64,000 nucleotides of DNA from Bacillus sp. 1NLA3E (lineage in GTDB: Bacteria; Bacillota; Bacilli; Bacillales; Cytobacillaceae): assembly GCF_000242895.2 (NCBI RefSeq), contig NC_021171.1, positions 4,188,001-4,252,000 on the forward strand. The letters run 5' to 3'. Below the pieces are notes generated by a model. That model saw only the letters and a program-made list of their open reading frames with translations, was not told the DNA's origin and did no database searches. A program made the translations under genes and the position numbers. Of the stretch, positions 43,113-52,164 are shown in pieces; positions within the stretch are counted from its first letter, which is position 1, and each line of letters starts with the position of its first letter.

Positions 43113-44216
43113 ATGACTGTGAATGTTAAAATTTCAAACCTTCAATTTAGTGTTTTGGTAACCAATTTTTTAATTGGAAGCTCCATTTTGCTTATGCCTC
43201 CAGCTTTTGCCGCCCATGCCAAACAAGATGCGTGGATATCAGCAATACTTGGAGTTGGAATAGGATTATTATTGGTCATCCTGTATAACGCCTTAGGAAG
43301 CTCTTTTCCCAATATGACCCTTGCAGAATATAGTGAAAAAGTCCTTGGTAAATGGATTGGCAAGACCGTTTCACTCCTCTTTTTCTCCTATTTTTTTCTT
43401 GTTTCTGCACTTGTGTTGCGAAACATTGGTGATTTTTTAGTTTCGTATATCTTAGATGAAACACCAATCCAAGCAATCGAAATCATTTTTTTATTAGTTG
43501 TTTTTATGGCAGTCTGGCTCGGTTTGGAAACCTTCTCTCGGACTTCTGAATTTTTTACCCCATTGATATTCTTGTTATTTCTAATCATGGTTATTTTTAT
43601 TTCCCCTCAAGTAAAGCTACAAAATATACAACCGATACTTGAGAAAGGAATTAAGCCTATCATCAGGGGATCTCTTCCGTTTATCGGCACTCCTTGTCTG
43701 GAACTCGTCGCATTTTTAATGATATATCCTCATGTTAATATAACTAAAAATACTAAAAAGGCCTTTATAGTGGGATATTTAATCGGTGGCATTTTCTTGA
43801 TTATCGTCTCATTGCTTACCATTCTTGTAATCGGTGCTCCAGCAACAGCAAGTGAAATATACCCCAGTTATGTTTTGGCAACAAAAATAAATGTGGGTCA
43901 TTTCTTACAACGCATCGAGGCAGTTGTAGCCATCCTATGGTTTATTACCATTTTTTTTAAGCTAACCATCTGTTTCTATGCATCATTATTATGTCTTGCT
44001 CAAATATTTAATCTAAAGGATTTTCGTCCGCTAACCTTACCGTTAGGAATGATTATGGTTGTTCTTTCCCTTGTTGCCTATCCAAATTCAGCCTATTTCC
44101 TGACTATAATCGGATCAATCTGGACCCCATTTGCATTAGCTTATGGACTTTTTATTCCTTTATTATTGTTAATCGTCAGTAAGGTCCGGAAGATGTTTCA
44201 TGGAAAATCGTACTAG
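43113..44216 (+). CDS. GerAB/GrkB-family spore germination permease
   Basis: 367 residues, ten helices, APC-superfamily fold. Typical start ISNLQFSVLVTNFLIGSSIL with LMPP, then FSRTSEFFTPLIFLLFL in helix 5-6 and a C-terminal SIWTPFALAYGLFIPLLLLI. B subunits of germinant receptors sense amino acids or other germinants in the spore inner membrane. ATG at 43113 has AAGGGGATTG upstream. It is an orphan B subunit: no gerAA or gerAC is adjacent, though a small LPNPxDWI protein is divergent to it. Confidence 0.9.
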   Translation: MTVNVKISNLQFSVLVTNFLIGSSILLMPPAFAAHAKQDAWISAILGVGIGLLLVILYNALGSSFPNMTLAEYSEKVLGKWIGKTVSLLFFSYFFLVSALVLRNIGDFLVSYILDETPIQAIEIIFLLVVFMAVWLGLETFSRTSEFFTPLIFLLFLIMVIFISPQVKLQNIQPILEKGIKPIIRGSLPFIGTPCLELVAFLMIYPHVNITKNTKKAFIVGYLIGGIFLIIVSLLTILVIGAPATASEIYPSYVLATKINVGHFLQRIEAVVAILWFITIFFKLTICFYASLLCLAQIFNLKDFRPLTLPLGMIMVVLSLVAYPNSAYFLTIIGSIWTPFALAYGLFIPLLLLIVSKVRKMFHGKSY

Positions 44217-44240
44217 TAGAACAAGAAAACGACATTAAAA

Positions 44241-44268
44241 AAAGACAGTTTTCGAAAAAACTGTCTTT
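44241..44268. terminator. Bidirectional terminator
   Basis: AAAGACAGTTTT / AAAACTGTCTTT between the converging germination permease and minJ. Confidence 0.9.
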
Positions 44269-44298
44269 AGAGTAATACTATAAAATTGAATAACCCAT

Positions 44299-45486
44299 TT
44301 ATATAACTTCACTATCCCACTTTTTCTCATCCTGGACAAACAGGATGCCAAGCTCATAATGATCTCCTTCATACAATGCACGCTGAACGAAACGAACCTC
44401 ACCATTCACATCAAGGACATCAAGCTTGCAATGGGCACGATTCCGTTGCAACGCTTCATAAAATCCTTTCTCATCCCGTACAGATTGTCCGTTCACCTTT
44501 GAAATTATTTCGCCTACCTTTAGGTCCATTTTGCTTGCAGGCGAATTCAGGAGAATCCCGAGAATCATCATCCCACCGTTTTGTTTTGAAAAATAAAACG
44601 GTAAATTCTTTTCACGATTCCGTTGGCTTAAGGTGATAATCTCTCGACTTATTAACGCAAGCGCGACAACTCCAATAGCTGCAAGTGGATAAAAAAAGGT
44701 TGCTGCTGCAAGGAGTGTTGTCATGACACCTAGTATAACCACACGCTTTCCCTGATAACGGATTGCCTCTTTTGGTAGCATAGACTTGACTTGCTGATAC
44801 ATCCCCACTGCAAACGGCACCAACAGCAGCGAATAGGTATCGCCACCGACTGATAACGTTGGCCACCAGCTAAATGGTAGGTGAAGGACATCACCAGGGA
44901 TTAACAAAAATACTGGAAGCAACCAGACCCGCTTCACCTCATGAACACCCACTCTTTGTCCGCGCTTCCCGTTGATTAGTTTCGGTGAGGTTCCTTTTGA
45001 TCCATTCCATAAAATGAGAATCCCTTCACCGATTAAAAGTAAAGCTAATAGGGCTGCCAAAGCAGGATAAGCCTGCTTATCTAATTGAATTTCGTTGAAA
45101 TAGGGTAGTGGCCACTTTTGCCATGGCGAAAGAAGTAACACTAATGTAGCAATTCCCACTGTGTAAGCAGGTGACAGAAGCCGAATCCTTGTTGTTAATA
45201 AAAGGAGGACTGTTACTCCCGCCGTGAAGAAGACCGCTTCCAACGGAATCACAATTCCTATTGCGATAATGATGACCGACAAGACAAGGCCAATCAGTAA
45301 TCCAGCCGGTAGCAGCTGCCGCAACTCAAAATAGGCATTCTCCACCCGAACATGAAAATTCTTCCGCTCCCGCTTCACCCGACTTACCCCTAAAAATGCA
45401 GCTAAACAAACCAAAATATACAATACGGGATGAAGAAACAATTTTCCCGCTCCGAATAGAAACTCCAATAGCCAATCTTGTGCCAC
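44299..45486 (-). CDS. minJ: Cell division topological determinant MinJ
   Basis: 395 residues: about eight membrane helices (20-290) and a C-terminal PDZ domain (about 300-380) with LGILLNSPASKMDLKVGEII and VNGQSVRDEKGFYEAL. In B. subtilis MinJ links DivIVA with MinCD and places the division inhibitor at the poles and new septa. It starts at GTG 45486 with AGGTGG upstream. The next gene upstream in the same direction is ctpB, as in B. subtilis. Confidence 0.93.
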   Translation of the reverse strand: MAQDWLLEFLFGAGKLFLHPVLYILVCLAAFLGVSRVKRERKNFHVRVENAYFELRQLLPAGLLIGLVLSVIIIAIGIVIPLEAVFFTAGVTVLLLLTTRIRLLSPAYTVGIATLVLLLSPWQKWPLPYFNEIQLDKQAYPALAALLALLLIGEGILILWNGSKGTSPKLINGKRGQRVGVHEVKRVWLLPVFLLIPGDVLHLPFSWWPTLSVGGDTYSLLLVPFAVGMYQQVKSMLPKEAIRYQGKRVVILGVMTTLLAAATFFYPLAAIGVVALALISREIITLSQRNREKNLPFYFSKQNGGMMILGILLNSPASKMDLKVGEIISKVNGQSVRDEKGFYEALQRNRAHCKLDVLDVNGEVRFVQRALYEGDHYELGILFVQDEKKWDSEVI

Positions 45487-45992
45487 TTAATGCCACCTGC
45501 CCCTGCCTGAATGATTCCGAATCTATTACCCTTTATTCTATCAAAATACAAGGGCAAAACCTATTACTACTTTTTTCAGAAAAAGGAAAATATGATGTCG
45601 AAACGTGATGACTGACAAGATGTAGTACTCGAGATGAGAAGATTAACTAGTTTTTGTTCGTTCTCTCGGATTTATGGGTCGCTTTTTGAATATTATGGGT
45701 CAATGTAAAAAAAGTCACACCTGAACCCGCGCTATACTTTAACCAATGGCTGTGTTAAAGCTCAATGTTGATTTTTTGAACAATGTTGATTGGAGTGGAA
45801 GGCGCGAAGACTCCTGCGGGAGCAGCGGGACAGGTGAGACCCCGCAGGCGCTTTAGCGCCGAGGAGGCTCACCGCCCGCCCCGCGGAAAGCGAAGCGCCT
45901 GGAACGGAAATCAACATTCTAGTTTAACAGAGCCAAACCAAAAAAGGCTAAGTCAGCACCGAACTTAGCCTCCCTCCACTCTCAAACTACGT
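45487..45992. other. Intergenic region between ctpB and minJ
   Basis: 506 bases. Contains the minJ promoter region, two units of a TATGGGTC repeat (near 45675 and 45697; TTATGGGTCGCTTTTTGAA type), palindromic element copy D, and a hairpin AGGCTAAGT/ACTTAGCCT near 45945-45971 that ends ctpB. No gene. Confidence 0.6.
45748..45934. repeat. Bacillales palindromic intergenic repeat, copy D
   Basis: 187 bases, nearly identical to copies A and B and in the same orientation, with complete ends GGCTGTGTTAAAGC / GTTTAACAGAGCC. The open frame inside it (45783-45968) is the spurious product often mis-annotated from this element. Confidence 0.92.
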
Positions 45993-47441
45993 TTATTTAC
46001 TCAAATACCTTAACGCTGTTTGCAGCTGTAAATCGTTTTTCTCCTTACGAAGCTCCGCCTTAACCGAATCTACTAAGCTTGTCGCCGTTTTTTCATCAAT
46101 TACACCAGTGGCCTTAATCCCCTTTACCTGCTGGAAAGCTTTGACTGCTGTTTCCGTGCTATCACTGTAATATCCATCCTTGCGCCCTGGAGAAAATCCT
46201 AATCCATCCAAAATCACCTGAGCATTCTTGACCTGTTCATTATTCATATCCTTTGCCAAAGGCTTGTCAAGGTTAAGTGGATGGGTCCGATATATTTCCG
46301 GTTGGCTCACTGCCACAGTTGGCTTGATGCCTTTCTTGTGAATCCAATTTCCATCCGGAGTCAGCCATTTAAACAAAGTCAGCTTTATGTTGCTGCCATC
46401 CCCCATCGGTACTGCTTGTTGAACCGTCCCTTTACCAAATGTTTTTTCGCCAATCAATGGATAGCCTTCCGTTTCCGCCAAAGCACCAGCCAAAATTTCC
46501 GCTGCCGAGGCACTGCCCTTATCGATTAGCACAGCGATCGGATAGTCCTTTTTAATTGTTAAATCTGAAAAATAACGAAGTTTCTCGCCATTACGCTTTT
46601 CGATTTGCACATATGGTTTATTATCGGTGACAAGCTCACGCAAGATTTGCTCCACACTGGTTAACAGTCCACCCGGATTGCCGCGGACATCTAAAATCAG
46701 CCCTTCCATGCCTTTCTTCTCCAGAGCTTTTAATTCCTTTTTAAAATCATCAGAGGTCTTTTCAGAAAAGGTAGTGATTTCTATATAGCCGATTTTTTTC
46801 CCATTCTGCTTTTTCATATCGGCATGAATGGTTTCTAGTGGAATATCATCACGTTTGATTTCAACTGTCAGCGGCTCACTTATGCCTTCTCGCTGGATTT
46901 GCAACCTCACTTTTGAGCCCTTTTCCCCGCGGATTTTTAGCGTTGTTTCATAAAGGTCCAATCCAGCCACACTTTCGTTATCCACCTTTAATATTTGATC
47001 GTTTGGCTTAATGCCGGCCTTTTCAGCAGGCGATCCTTTAAAAGGGGATACGATCACAATCTTCCCATCAACACTACTCACTTCCGCTCCAATCCCTTCA
47101 AAGGATGACTCAAGTGTTTGATTAAATTGCTTAGCCGTCTCTTTATTCATGTAGACGGAATATGGGTCCGCAAGCTTTGATAGCATGCCAGAAATAGCCC
47201 CTTCAACAAGCGTTTTATCATCAACGCTTTTTACATAACGATTTTTTATTAGCTCGTAAGCCTGCGAAATCTTTTGTAAATTCTCTGTATCCGTTGTGGC
47301 CTCAGTTTGGTCATTCGATTTTTGGAGCGATTCCTTTTCCAAAGCCTGTTGGCTGTCCCACCAGGAAAGGCCCGCGTATGTGCCTCCTGCTCCCGTTAAC
47401 AGCGATCCGACTAGCATTAGTGCGATCAGCTTCCGGTTCAT
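45993..47441 (-). CDS. ctpB: Carboxy-terminal processing protease CtpB (S41)
   Basis: 482 residues. Signal-anchor helix (about 4-24), PDZ domain (about 90-180), S41 protease core with the catalytic serine in DKGSASAAEILAGAL (near 311) and lysine in GEKTFGKGTVQ (near 336), and a C-terminal peptidoglycan-binding type 1 domain (about 405-460, DGLGFSPGRKDGYYS). In B. subtilis CtpB cleaves SpoIVFA to help activate sigma-K during sporulation. ATG 47441 is 10 bases from AGGAGG; an ATG at 47447 is only 4 bases away. Confidence 0.94.
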   Translation of the reverse strand: MNRKLIALMLVGSLLTGAGGTYAGLSWWDSQQALEKESLQKSNDQTEATTDTENLQKISQAYELIKNRYVKSVDDKTLVEGAISGMLSKLADPYSVYMNKETAKQFNQTLESSFEGIGAEVSSVDGKIVIVSPFKGSPAEKAGIKPNDQILKVDNESVAGLDLYETTLKIRGEKGSKVRLQIQREGISEPLTVEIKRDDIPLETIHADMKKQNGKKIGYIEITTFSEKTSDDFKKELKALEKKGMEGLILDVRGNPGGLLTSVEQILRELVTDNKPYVQIEKRNGEKLRYFSDLTIKKDYPIAVLIDKGSASAAEILAGALAETEGYPLIGEKTFGKGTVQQAVPMGDGSNIKLTLFKWLTPDGNWIHKKGIKPTVAVSQPEIYRTHPLNLDKPLAKDMNNEQVKNAQVILDGLGFSPGRKDGYYSDSTETAVKAFQQVKGIKATGVIDEKTATSLVDSVKAELRKEKNDLQLQTALRYLSK

Positions 47442-47564
47442 CCCCATCCATCCTCCTGTTCACTTTTAAAAAAAACACCACACGGTTGAGGTGCGATGTC
47501 ATAATCCATACATTTATATGATAAGAGAGGACAAGTTATGACCGAAAAATCATGGTACAATCAC

Positions 47565-47594
47565 AAAAAAGCACAGCATAAACTGTGCTTTTTT
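47565..47594. terminator. Terminator of the GT-deacetylase-uppP operon
   Basis: AAAAAAGCACAG / CTGTGCTTTTTT downstream of uppP. Confidence 0.9.
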
Positions 47595-47611
47595 GCGTTA
47601 AAGTACTAAGT

Positions 47612-47626
47612 GGTGCCTGACCCCCG
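47612..47626. repeat. Half copy of the GGTGCCTGACCCC repeat
   Basis: GGTGCCTGACCCCCG; the complete palindrome is at 50576-50619. A decayed relative also lies near 50533. Confidence 0.75.
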
Positions 47627-47654
47627 GTCCTTCACAGCGCTAAAGTCCACCACC

Positions 47655-48446
47655 TTATTTATTAAGGAATAGATAGACAACGATGGCAAGGATAAAGCGA
47701 TAGTAGGCGAACGGTGTTAATTTTACTTTTGCGACGACCTTAAGGAAGATTTTGATTGCTAGGAGCGCCATAATAAATGCAGTGACGAAGCCGACAGCAA
47801 AGAATGGCACATCACTCATTGAAAGGCTGTCATAGCTCTTTAATAAGTCTAGTCCTGATGCGGCAACCATCATCGGTACAGCGACAATGAATGAAAAGTC
47901 AGCTGAAACCTTCCGATCCGCTCCGACTAATAAACCACCGGAAATAGTCGAACCTGATCTTGAGAAACCTGGCCAAAGCGCAAGACATTGAAATAGGCCA
48001 ATTTTAAAAGCTTGTGCATAGGTTAGTGTATCCAAGCTTGTGATTAAATTTGGTGCCTTTTTCTTTTCAGCATAAATCATTAATATCCCGCCGGCCACTA
48101 AACCGATGACGACCGTATTTGAAGAAAACAGATAGGTTTTTATAGCATCGTGTAACAATAAACCTAAGATAACGGCTGGAATCATGGCGAAGATGATATG
48201 TAGAATGTTCAATTTATTTTTGTGATCACCGATTAGCCCGAGAATATTTAAGAATCGTTTCCAAAAGACAACGACCACGGCTAAAATCGATCCTAGCTGA
48301 ATAAAAATCTCAAACGTTTTTGCGTTGTCACCTTTAAAATTCAGTATCTCTCCAGATAGGATTAAGTGTCCTGTTGAAGAGACTGGAAGGAATTCTGTTA
48401 AACCCTCAACCATACCTAAAATAATTGCAGTAATATAATGCATCAT
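47655..48446 (-). CDS. uppP: Undecaprenyl-diphosphatase UppP (BacA)
   Basis: 263 residues, about eight helices. Signature motifs: [16 protein letters not shown] (about 15-30, glutamate 17 and serines) and [15 protein letters not shown] (about 170-184, arginine). It dephosphorylates undecaprenyl diphosphate to recycle the lipid carrier of cell wall synthesis, and gives bacitracin tolerance. AAAGGAG precedes the ATG. It ends an operon with a deacetylase (gap 24 bases) and a glycosyltransferase. Confidence 0.96.
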   Translation of the reverse strand: MMHYITAIILGMVEGLTEFLPVSSTGHLILSGEILNFKGDNAKTFEIFIQLGSILAVVVVFWKRFLNILGLIGDHKNKLNILHIIFAMIPAVILGLLLHDAIKTYLFSSNTVVIGLVAGGILMIYAEKKKAPNLITSLDTLTYAQAFKIGLFQCLALWPGFSRSGSTISGGLLVGADRKVSADFSFIVAVPMMVAASGLDLLKSYDSLSMSDVPFFAVGFVTAFIMALLAIKIFLKVVAKVKLTPFAYYRFILAIVVYLFLNK

Positions 48447-48470
48447 TGATTTGCTGCTCCTTTGTACGTG

Positions 48471-49217
48471 TTATTTAGCTACATTGGCTTTTACTATTTG
48501 GTCACATTGAGCCTGATTGTTCAAGAATAACATATCATCAACTCTTACACATTCTAATCCTTTGGATTTTACCTCTGCTAATACTTCATTTAATGCTTTT
48601 ATCGTATTTTCTGGCGCATTCATATCTGCCCCAAAGGTTTCCCCACTATCATGCAATAAGATGATTTCACCTGGTTTTAGCCTTTTCAATAAAATGTTTT
48701 TAATCCTGATGCTTCCACCCTTACACTTCCAGTCACCTGCCATTAATGACCATAACACAATTTGATGTGTTTTTATTAAAAATAAATCAAAAAAATTTAA
48801 AAGACCCCAAGGTGGCCGGTAGTAAACGGTCTTCTCTCCTGTAATATCTTCAATTATTGAATCACATCGGGAAAGTTCTTTATAACTCCTCCACGGAGTC
48901 ATGATCCAATTTGAGCGATGAACATAATTATGAATTCCAATTAAATGACCTTCACGATGCATTCTACGGATAATTTCAGGATATTGCTCGGCTTTTGAAC
49001 CTAATACAAAAAATGTCGCTTTTACATGATGGTCCTTTAAGAGGTCCAATAACACAGGAGTATACTTAGGGTTTGGGCCATCATCAAAGGTAAAAGCTAT
49101 TTTACTAGAAAGATTCGTTTTCTTTACAGCTTTCAAACCAAGGAAAAAGGTTAATATCCAAGGAACAAGAGTATACAGAATGATGAAAGCGATAAGTAAA
49201 GTCATTAATACCCTCAT
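48471..49217 (-). CDS. Polysaccharide deacetylase (NodB domain), membrane-anchored
   Basis: 248 residues. N-terminal helix (about 4-24), then the NodB fold: motif 1 TFDDGPNP (about 41-48), motif 2 HNYVH (H-x3-H, about 95-99), motif 3 YYRPPWG, and LLHDSG near the C-terminus. It removes acetyl groups from a carbohydrate polymer or lipid-linked sugar outside the membrane. ATG at 49217 is chosen; the GTG at 49229 abuts GAGGA. Co-transcribed with the lipid glycosyltransferase and uppP, suggesting action on a membrane-linked glycan. Confidence 0.9.
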   Translation of the reverse strand: MRVLMTLLIAFIILYTLVPWILTFFLGLKAVKKTNLSSKIAFTFDDGPNPKYTPVLLDLLKDHHVKATFFVLGSKAEQYPEIIRRMHREGHLIGIHNYVHRSNWIMTPWRSYKELSRCDSIIEDITGEKTVYYRPPWGLLNFFDLFLIKTHQIVLWSLMAGDWKCKGGSIRIKNILLKRLKPGEIILLHDSGETFGADMNAPENTIKALNEVLAEVKSKGLECVRVDDMLFLNNQAQCDQIVKANVAK

Positions 49218-49267
49218 ATCATTTTCCACTCCTCACGCTTCTCTCTCACATTGATCCCGTCTCTAAT

Positions 49268-50425
49268 TTATGCCAAAAGACCCTCTGTTTGGTTCCATTG
49301 ATTCATCAGGATATCCTGAATGACTTCAATCGTTTCCAATAATGAGTTTTTTTTCTGAAGTTGTTTTTCTTTTTGCTGAAAGAATTGCAGTTTTCTCGGG
49401 TTATTGATCATACCCTGAATTTTAACAGCCAAATCCTCATCATTCTCTGATTTCATTGCTACCCCACTTTGTATTAAATAGGTAGCATTCTCTTCTTCCT
49501 GTCCTGGTAAGGAATAGTGAATCAACAAGGGTAATTCCATTGAAATGGCTTCAGTAATCGTGACACCACCAGGTTTTGTAATTAGGAGGTCTGAAATCAT
49601 CATTAGTTCATTCACATCTTCTGTGAAACCCAGCAATATGATATCATGTTTGGAGTTTTCTTTGTATATTTCCAGCCTTTTTTTTAACTTTCCATTATGC
49701 CCGCATAAAATCAAAATCTGAATGGGAATGGTTATACTTTCTAACTGACGGATTGTGGATAAACCTTTGCCCAGTAATCCCAATCCACCACCCATGACTA
49801 ATAAGGTAAATATGGTAGGCTTCAAGGCATACTTTTCCATCAAAAAATCACGAGATAAGTCCTGAAAAAATCTTGGACGAATAGGAATTCCAGCGTTGGC
49901 AATTTTGGAAGGATCTACTCCTATTTCAATTAATCTATTCTGAACATGATCGGATCCCACAATATATTTATCCGTTAAAGGATGAATCCAATAGGAGTGG
50001 TTGGTGTAATCTGTAATCACGGTAACCGTAGGTATTTCAGTTAATCCTTTTTCTTTCAACCTTGACATGACGCCTGCCGCAAAAGGATAGGTGCTAACAA
50101 CAATGGCTGGTTTCTCCTCATGCAATATTTGCAGGATTGAGTTTATTCCCATTAACAAAACAGTGTTAAGCATTTTTGAAAAAGTATTGATTTGATAAGT
50201 TTTCTTATATAAATAACCATATACCTGTGGGAATTTTTTGATGCCCTGCATATAAAGAAAATGACTAATCTGATGCGAATGAGGATGAATAATCTCCATC
50301 ACATTTAAAATAATCGGTTCATACTCAGAGAATGAAAGATTAATGGCTTCGCTAATGGCGTTTGCCACTTGTTTATGGCCATCACCGTAGGTGGATGATA
50401 AAATTAAAATTTTTTTATTCATCAT
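49268..50425 (-). CDS. MGDG-synthase/UgtP-like glycosyltransferase
   Basis: 385 residues. The N-terminal part has the MGDG synthase pattern ILSSTYGDGHKQVANAISEA (about 8-27) and the C-terminal part a GT28-type nucleotide-sugar site with VMGGGLGLLGKG (about 215), TKPGGVTITEA (about 301-311) and ELPLLIHYSLPGQEEENATY. Relatives transfer glucose or galactose to diacylglycerol. Substrate here unproved. First gene of an operon with the deacetylase (50-base gap) and uppP, which may make or modify a glycolipid. Confidence 0.87.
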   Translation of the reverse strand: MMNKKILILSSTYGDGHKQVANAISEAINLSFSEYEPIILNVMEIIHPHSHQISHFLYMQGIKKFPQVYGYLYKKTYQINTFSKMLNTVLLMGINSILQILHEEKPAIVVSTYPFAAGVMSRLKEKGLTEIPTVTVITDYTNHSYWIHPLTDKYIVGSDHVQNRLIEIGVDPSKIANAGIPIRPRFFQDLSRDFLMEKYALKPTIFTLLVMGGGLGLLGKGLSTIRQLESITIPIQILILCGHNGKLKKRLEIYKENSKHDIILLGFTEDVNELMMISDLLITKPGGVTITEAISMELPLLIHYSLPGQEEENATYLIQSGVAMKSENDEDLAVKIQGMINNPRKLQFFQQKEKQLQKKNSLLETIEVIQDILMNQWNQTEGLLA

Positions 50426-50575
50426 ACTTCGAAGTCACCCCATTTAAGCAATTTTGTATACTTAAAACTCCTTAACAGTATACTTCTCTCCATTAAAAGG
50501 GGTATTAAAACGACATTAAAATTACATTAAAAAGCGACCTGACCCTCGACGTTTTACCGCGTCAACGCGCAAAGC

Positions 50576-50619
50576 GGTGCCTGACCCCCAGTGCTTTAAA
50601 GCACTGGGGGTCAGGCACC
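50576..50619. repeat. 44-bp perfect palindrome, GGTGCCTGACCCC family
   Basis: GGTGCCTGACCCCCAGTGCT followed by its exact reverse complement around a central TTAA. This family of intergenic palindromes is common in Bacillales genomes. A half copy lies at 47612. Confidence 0.92.
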
Positions 50620-50644
50620 ATTCATCCTAACGCACTAACGTAAA

Positions 50645-50671
50645 AAGAAGAGGCTTTTTCAGCCTCTTCTT
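50645..50671 (-). terminator. Terminator of the M23 hydrolase
   Basis: AAGAAGAGGCT / AGCCTCTTCTT, loop of five bases, just after the stop. Confidence 0.88.
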
Positions 50672-50674
50672 ACT

Positions 50675-51973
50675 TTACATTGGTATATAATTCAAAGGAT
50701 TAACTGCGTTTGATTTGGCTTGGTTCCACTCTCCGACGTGCAATTCGAAGTGGAGATGTTGTCCTTGTGAAGCACCTGTATTACCCATCGTACCAATTTG
50801 TTGGCCTTTTTTCACAGCACCAGATCCAACTAATCGCGTGGTCATATGAGCGTAAACGGTAGTGTAAATCTGTCCATTAGTGTAATGGGTTATGAAAATA
50901 CATTCCCCGTAGGTTTTTGAAGAATACGACCTGCTGACTACTCCATCGGCTGCCGCTAGGATTGGAACGGAAACTGAATTGGCGATATCAACACCGGCAT
51001 GGAATTCACCCCCGCGCATTCCGAATCCAGACGAAAGCCTCCCTACAGCAGGTTTTGTCCAATATCCACTAGAAACTCCAGGTGTAGCAGTACTCGTACC
51101 TCCGCCAGTATTCCCACCTGAACTACCACTTGTACTACCACTACCGCTATTACTTTGCGGCTGTTTAGCAGCTTCTGCTGCAGCTGCAATACGCTGTTCT
51201 TCCATTTTGATAGCCTGTTGAATGGCAGCTTGTTGGGCAGCCAAAATTTCTGCTTGCTCTTCTTTTTCTAGTTTTTCAGCATGCGCTTCTTCTTCTTGTT
51301 GTTGAAGAGATGCCAACAACTGATCTTGTTGAGCGATTTGCCCATTCAGTGAAATTTTCAAAGCATCTAAATCTCTCGCCATTTTTTCAAGTGAAGCCAA
51401 ATCATTTTGAACTTGTACTTGCTTTTCCTCAAGAAGTTGTTTATCTTGCTTTTGCTGGCGAAGAATGCCTTGGTCAGCTTCAACTAATGTCGCTACAGCC
51501 CCGACACGATCAATGAACTCACCGAAGCTTTGTGCACCCATGAGCACATCCATATAGTTGACCATGCCACCGTTTTCTTGGAAAGAGCGGGCACGGTTTT
51601 TTAACATTTCATTTCGCTTGTTAATTCGTTCTGTTATTTGTTGAACCTCTGTTTGAAGCTGTAGGATTTCACCCTTAGTTGTTTCGATTTCTTGAGACTT
51701 TTGAAGCAACTTTGTATTCGTGTCACCAATCGCAAGGTCTAGCCGTTGCTTTTCTGTTTTTACACTCTCTTGGTCATTTTTAATACTATTAATCTTTTGA
51801 TCCGCTTCATTAATATCTGAAGATACCGCAGACTTTTCCTGAGTAATATGCGTTTTTTGATTTTTTAAATCTGATAGCTTTGATGCAGAAGCCGGTTCTG
51901 CAACCAGCCCGGGTAAAAAAGTTGCGAGTGTCAATGTTGCTGCAAGTGATATTGTGTAAATTGAATGTTTCAA
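50675..51973 (-). CDS. Secreted M23 peptidoglycan hydrolase with coiled coil (EnvC/PcsB/CwlO-like)
   Basis: 432 residues. Signal peptide ending near EPASA, a long coiled coil (about 32-250; LSDLKNQKTHITQEKSAVSS onward), a Gly/Ser/Thr linker (about 270-300) and a C-terminal LytM/M23 domain with GMRGGEFHAGVDIA (H-x3-D) and QGQHLHFELH, the zinc ligands of the endopeptidase. Coiled coil plus hydrolase is the plan of FtsEX-activated enzymes (EnvC, PcsB, CwlO). It lies 190 bases after ftsX in the same direction, so it is probably the FtsEX effector. TTG start at 51973 with AAAGGAG at 9 bases. Confidence 0.92.
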   Translation of the reverse strand: MKHSIYTISLAATLTLATFLPGLVAEPASASKLSDLKNQKTHITQEKSAVSSDINEADQKINSIKNDQESVKTEKQRLDLAIGDTNTKLLQKSQEIETTKGEILQLQTEVQQITERINKRNEMLKNRARSFQENGGMVNYMDVLMGAQSFGEFIDRVGAVATLVEADQGILRQQKQDKQLLEEKQVQVQNDLASLEKMARDLDALKISLNGQIAQQDQLLASLQQQEEEAHAEKLEKEEQAEILAAQQAAIQQAIKMEEQRIAAAAEAAKQPQSNSGSGSTSGSSGGNTGGGTSTATPGVSSGYWTKPAVGRLSSGFGMRGGEFHAGVDIANSVSVPILAAADGVVSRSYSSKTYGECIFITHYTNGQIYTTVYAHMTTRLVGSGAVKKGQQIGTMGNTGASQGQHLHFELHVGEWNQAKSNAVNPLNYIPM

Positions 51974-52164
51974 ATCCGATTTCTCCTTTCCATGCTTCTC
52001 TATGTACGGGTTAATCGTTTATCTATGTGAATCAAAAAGGAATAGCAGCTAGGAAGAACCTTTTCCGGTCCCTCCAAGCTTTCCTTTGCGTCGTCAAAAT
52101 TTGTAGACTGAAATGTGAATGTCCAAGACTTTCAAAATACCAGGCAACTTGGCTTTGCTTCTAT

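Noticed and set aside
45783-45968. Open frame with product like LIGVEGAKTPAGAAGQVRPR, and similar frames at 30671-30922
   Set aside because: They lie entirely in the GC-rich palindromic repeats; the frames arise from the repeat sequence and have no SD.
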